A program made the position numbers and the translations under genes. The notes under the pieces are model-generated. The model was not told where the DNA came from. It was given only the letters and a program-made list of their open reading frames with translations, and did not search any database. A stretch of DNA of 6,023 nucleotides from an uncultured Collinsella sp. (GTDB lineage: Bacteria > Actinomycetota > Coriobacteriia > Coriobacteriales > Coriobacteriaceae), in assembly GCA_900549085.1 (NCBI GenBank), contig URMO01000098.1, positions 1-6,023 on the forward strand, given 5' to 3'. Below are positions 4,995 to 6,023 of the stretch, one piece after another. The stretch's first letter is position 1, and every line of letters begins with the position of its first letter.

Positions 4995-5927
4995 ATGTCC
5001 GATTTGATTAAACTGACGCCGATCTTCCACGAGAAGATCTGGGGCGGCCGCCAGCTCGAAACCGTATTTGGTTACGACATTCCCGAGGGGCCCATCGGTG
5101 AGTGCTGGGCCATCTCGGCCCATCCCAACGGCGACTGCCAGATTGCGGAGGGACCGTACGCCGGCCACACGCTGTCGTGGCTGTGGGCCGAGCACCGCGA
5201 GCTCTTTGGCAACTGCGAGGGCAAGGAGTTCCCGCTGCTCATCAAGATTCTGGACGCCAAGGACGACCTTTCGATCCAGATTCATCCCAACGACGAGTAC
5301 GCCGCCAAGCACGAGAACGGCAACCTGGGCAAAACCGAGTGCTGGTATGTACTGGACTGCGAGCCCGGTGCCACGATCATCGTCGGCCAGCGCGCGCACG
5401 ACCGCGCCGAGGCCGCGCAGATGATCGAGGGGGGCCGTTGGGACGAGATGCTCAACGTGCTGCCGATTCACAAGGGAGACTTTTTCCAGATCGACTCCGG
5501 CACCGTTCACGCCATCAAGACCGGCACGCTGATTCTGGAGACTCAGCAGTCGAGCGACGTGACATATCGCCTGTACGACTACGACCGCCCCGGCACCGAC
5601 GGAAAGCTGCGCCCGCTGCACATTAAGCAGAGCCTCGACTGCATCGACTTTGATGTTCAGGCCCCGACCGACGGCACGGTGAACGCGCCTGAGGTCGACG
5701 GCGTGACCGAGCTCGAGTCCAACCCCTGCTACACCGTCGATCGTGTGCGCGTCGACGGCAGCAAGACCCTCGACCAGCGCTGGCCCTTCATGTGCCTGTC
5801 GGTCATCGACGGCGAAGGCACCGTCTGCGGCGACCCCGTCCACAAGGGAAGCCACCTGCTGGCCCCGAGCACCGTCAGCTCCATCGACCTCGAAGGCAAG
5901 ATGGAACTGATCATCAGCCACCTCTAG
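4995..5927 (+). CDS. manA: Mannose-6-phosphate isomerase, class I
   Basis: A cytoplasmic zinc enzyme of 310 residues that interconverts mannose-6-phosphate and fructose-6-phosphate, linking mannose to glycolysis and supplying mannose-6-phosphate for glycan synthesis. It has the short Gram-positive form (B. subtilis ManA is about 315 aa) without the larger helical insert of the E. coli enzyme (391 aa). Visible signatures are KIWGGRQL at 14-21, GECWAISAHP at 35-44, SIQIHPNDEYA at 93-103 with zinc ligands Gln95 and His97, KTECWY at 113-118 with Glu115, and DSGTVHAI at 167-174 with His172. ETQQSSDVTYRLYDYDR (182-198) carries the active-site Arg192 region. The C-terminal part (about 240-310) is a second cupin-like beta domain. 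It follows gntR after a 75-bp gap with no strong terminator, so an operon is likely. The first residues could extend by two (ATG at 4989). Confidence 0.95.
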   Translation: MSDLIKLTPIFHEKIWGGRQLETVFGYDIPEGPIGECWAISAHPNGDCQIAEGPYAGHTLSWLWAEHRELFGNCEGKEFPLLIKILDAKDDLSIQIHPNDEYAAKHENGNLGKTECWYVLDCEPGATIIVGQRAHDRAEAAQMIEGGRWDEMLNVLPIHKGDFFQIDSGTVHAIKTGTLILETQQSSDVTYRLYDYDRPGTDGKLRPLHIKQSLDCIDFDVQAPTDGTVNAPEVDGVTELESNPCYTVDRVRVDGSKTLDQRWPFMCLSVIDGEGTVCGDPVHKGSHLLAPSTVSSIDLEGKMELIISHL

Positions 5928-5950
5928 TTCGCACCAACAACCCAAACGCA

Positions 5951-5990
5951 ACAAGGGGCTCCCCCGTTCACCAACGGGGGAGCCCCTTGT
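5951..5990. terminator. Perfect 18-bp hairpin downstream of manA
   Basis: ACAAGGGGCTCCCCCGTT (5951-5968) and its exact reverse complement (5973-5990) enclose a 4-nt loop, starting 24 bases after the manA stop. The plus strand continues CCATATATAT, not a pure T-run, and the minus strand is also only mildly U-rich. The very stable stem and its position still point to the end of the manA transcript, possibly for both directions. Bases 5991-6023 show nothing further. Confidence 0.7.
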
Positions 5991-6023
5991 CCATATATAT
6001 CAGCCCACCCGGCTCTCCAGACC

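Noticed and set aside
4146..5954. Long minus-strand open frame of about 600 codons opposite gntR and manA
   Set aside because: It lies antisense to two genes with full, ordered family motifs. GC-rich codon bias commonly opens the antisense frame. The translation shows no recognisable domain and no good ribosome site.

Overview
This window looks like a chromosomal stretch from a GC-rich Gram-positive bacterium, most likely an actinomycete of the class Coriobacteriia and perhaps a Collinsella relative. That placement is inferred from the GC-rich codon use, the short Bacillus-type ManA, the family II pyrophosphatase, the ROK glucokinase and the strong AAGGAGG-type ribosome binding sites. It was not tested against any database. 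Five complete protein genes fill most of the window. All belong to known families, and no novel multi-gene system is visible. The unexplained material is in the intergenic DNA.

Layout: 1-191 holds a strong two-way terminator hairpin (63-98). Three genes follow on the minus strand. Read in their own direction they are a ROK-family glucokinase (3863-2910), a manganese-dependent inorganic pyrophosphatase ppaC (2741-1818) and a Na+/H+ antiporter nhaA (1550-192). A palindromic repeat (2858-2908) begins one base after the glucokinase stop codon. ppaC ends in a clear intrinsic terminator (1759-1798). nhaA has its own structured leader, with a second terminator-shaped hairpin (1584-1620) just before its ribosome binding site.

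From 3864 to 4199 lies a 336-bp divergent intergenic region. On the glucokinase side it holds a TATAAC -10 candidate, an inverted repeat over that promoter and a hairpin plus T-run inside the leader. On the other side it is AT-rich with a 10-bp-arm palindrome just upstream of a plus-strand gene pair. That pair is a GntR/UTRA repressor (4200-4919) followed by class I mannose-6-phosphate isomerase manA (4995-5927). An 18-bp perfect hairpin (5951-5990) closes the unit.

How the genes may work together: glucokinase makes glucose-6-phosphate and ManA interconverts mannose-6-phosphate and fructose-6-phosphate, so the divergent pair of units is a hexose-entry locus. The GntR/UTRA protein is a plausible local, sugar-phosphate-responsive regulator. 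PpaC (pyrophosphate removal) and NhaA (sodium/pH balance) are housekeeping neighbours without an obvious link to sugar use.
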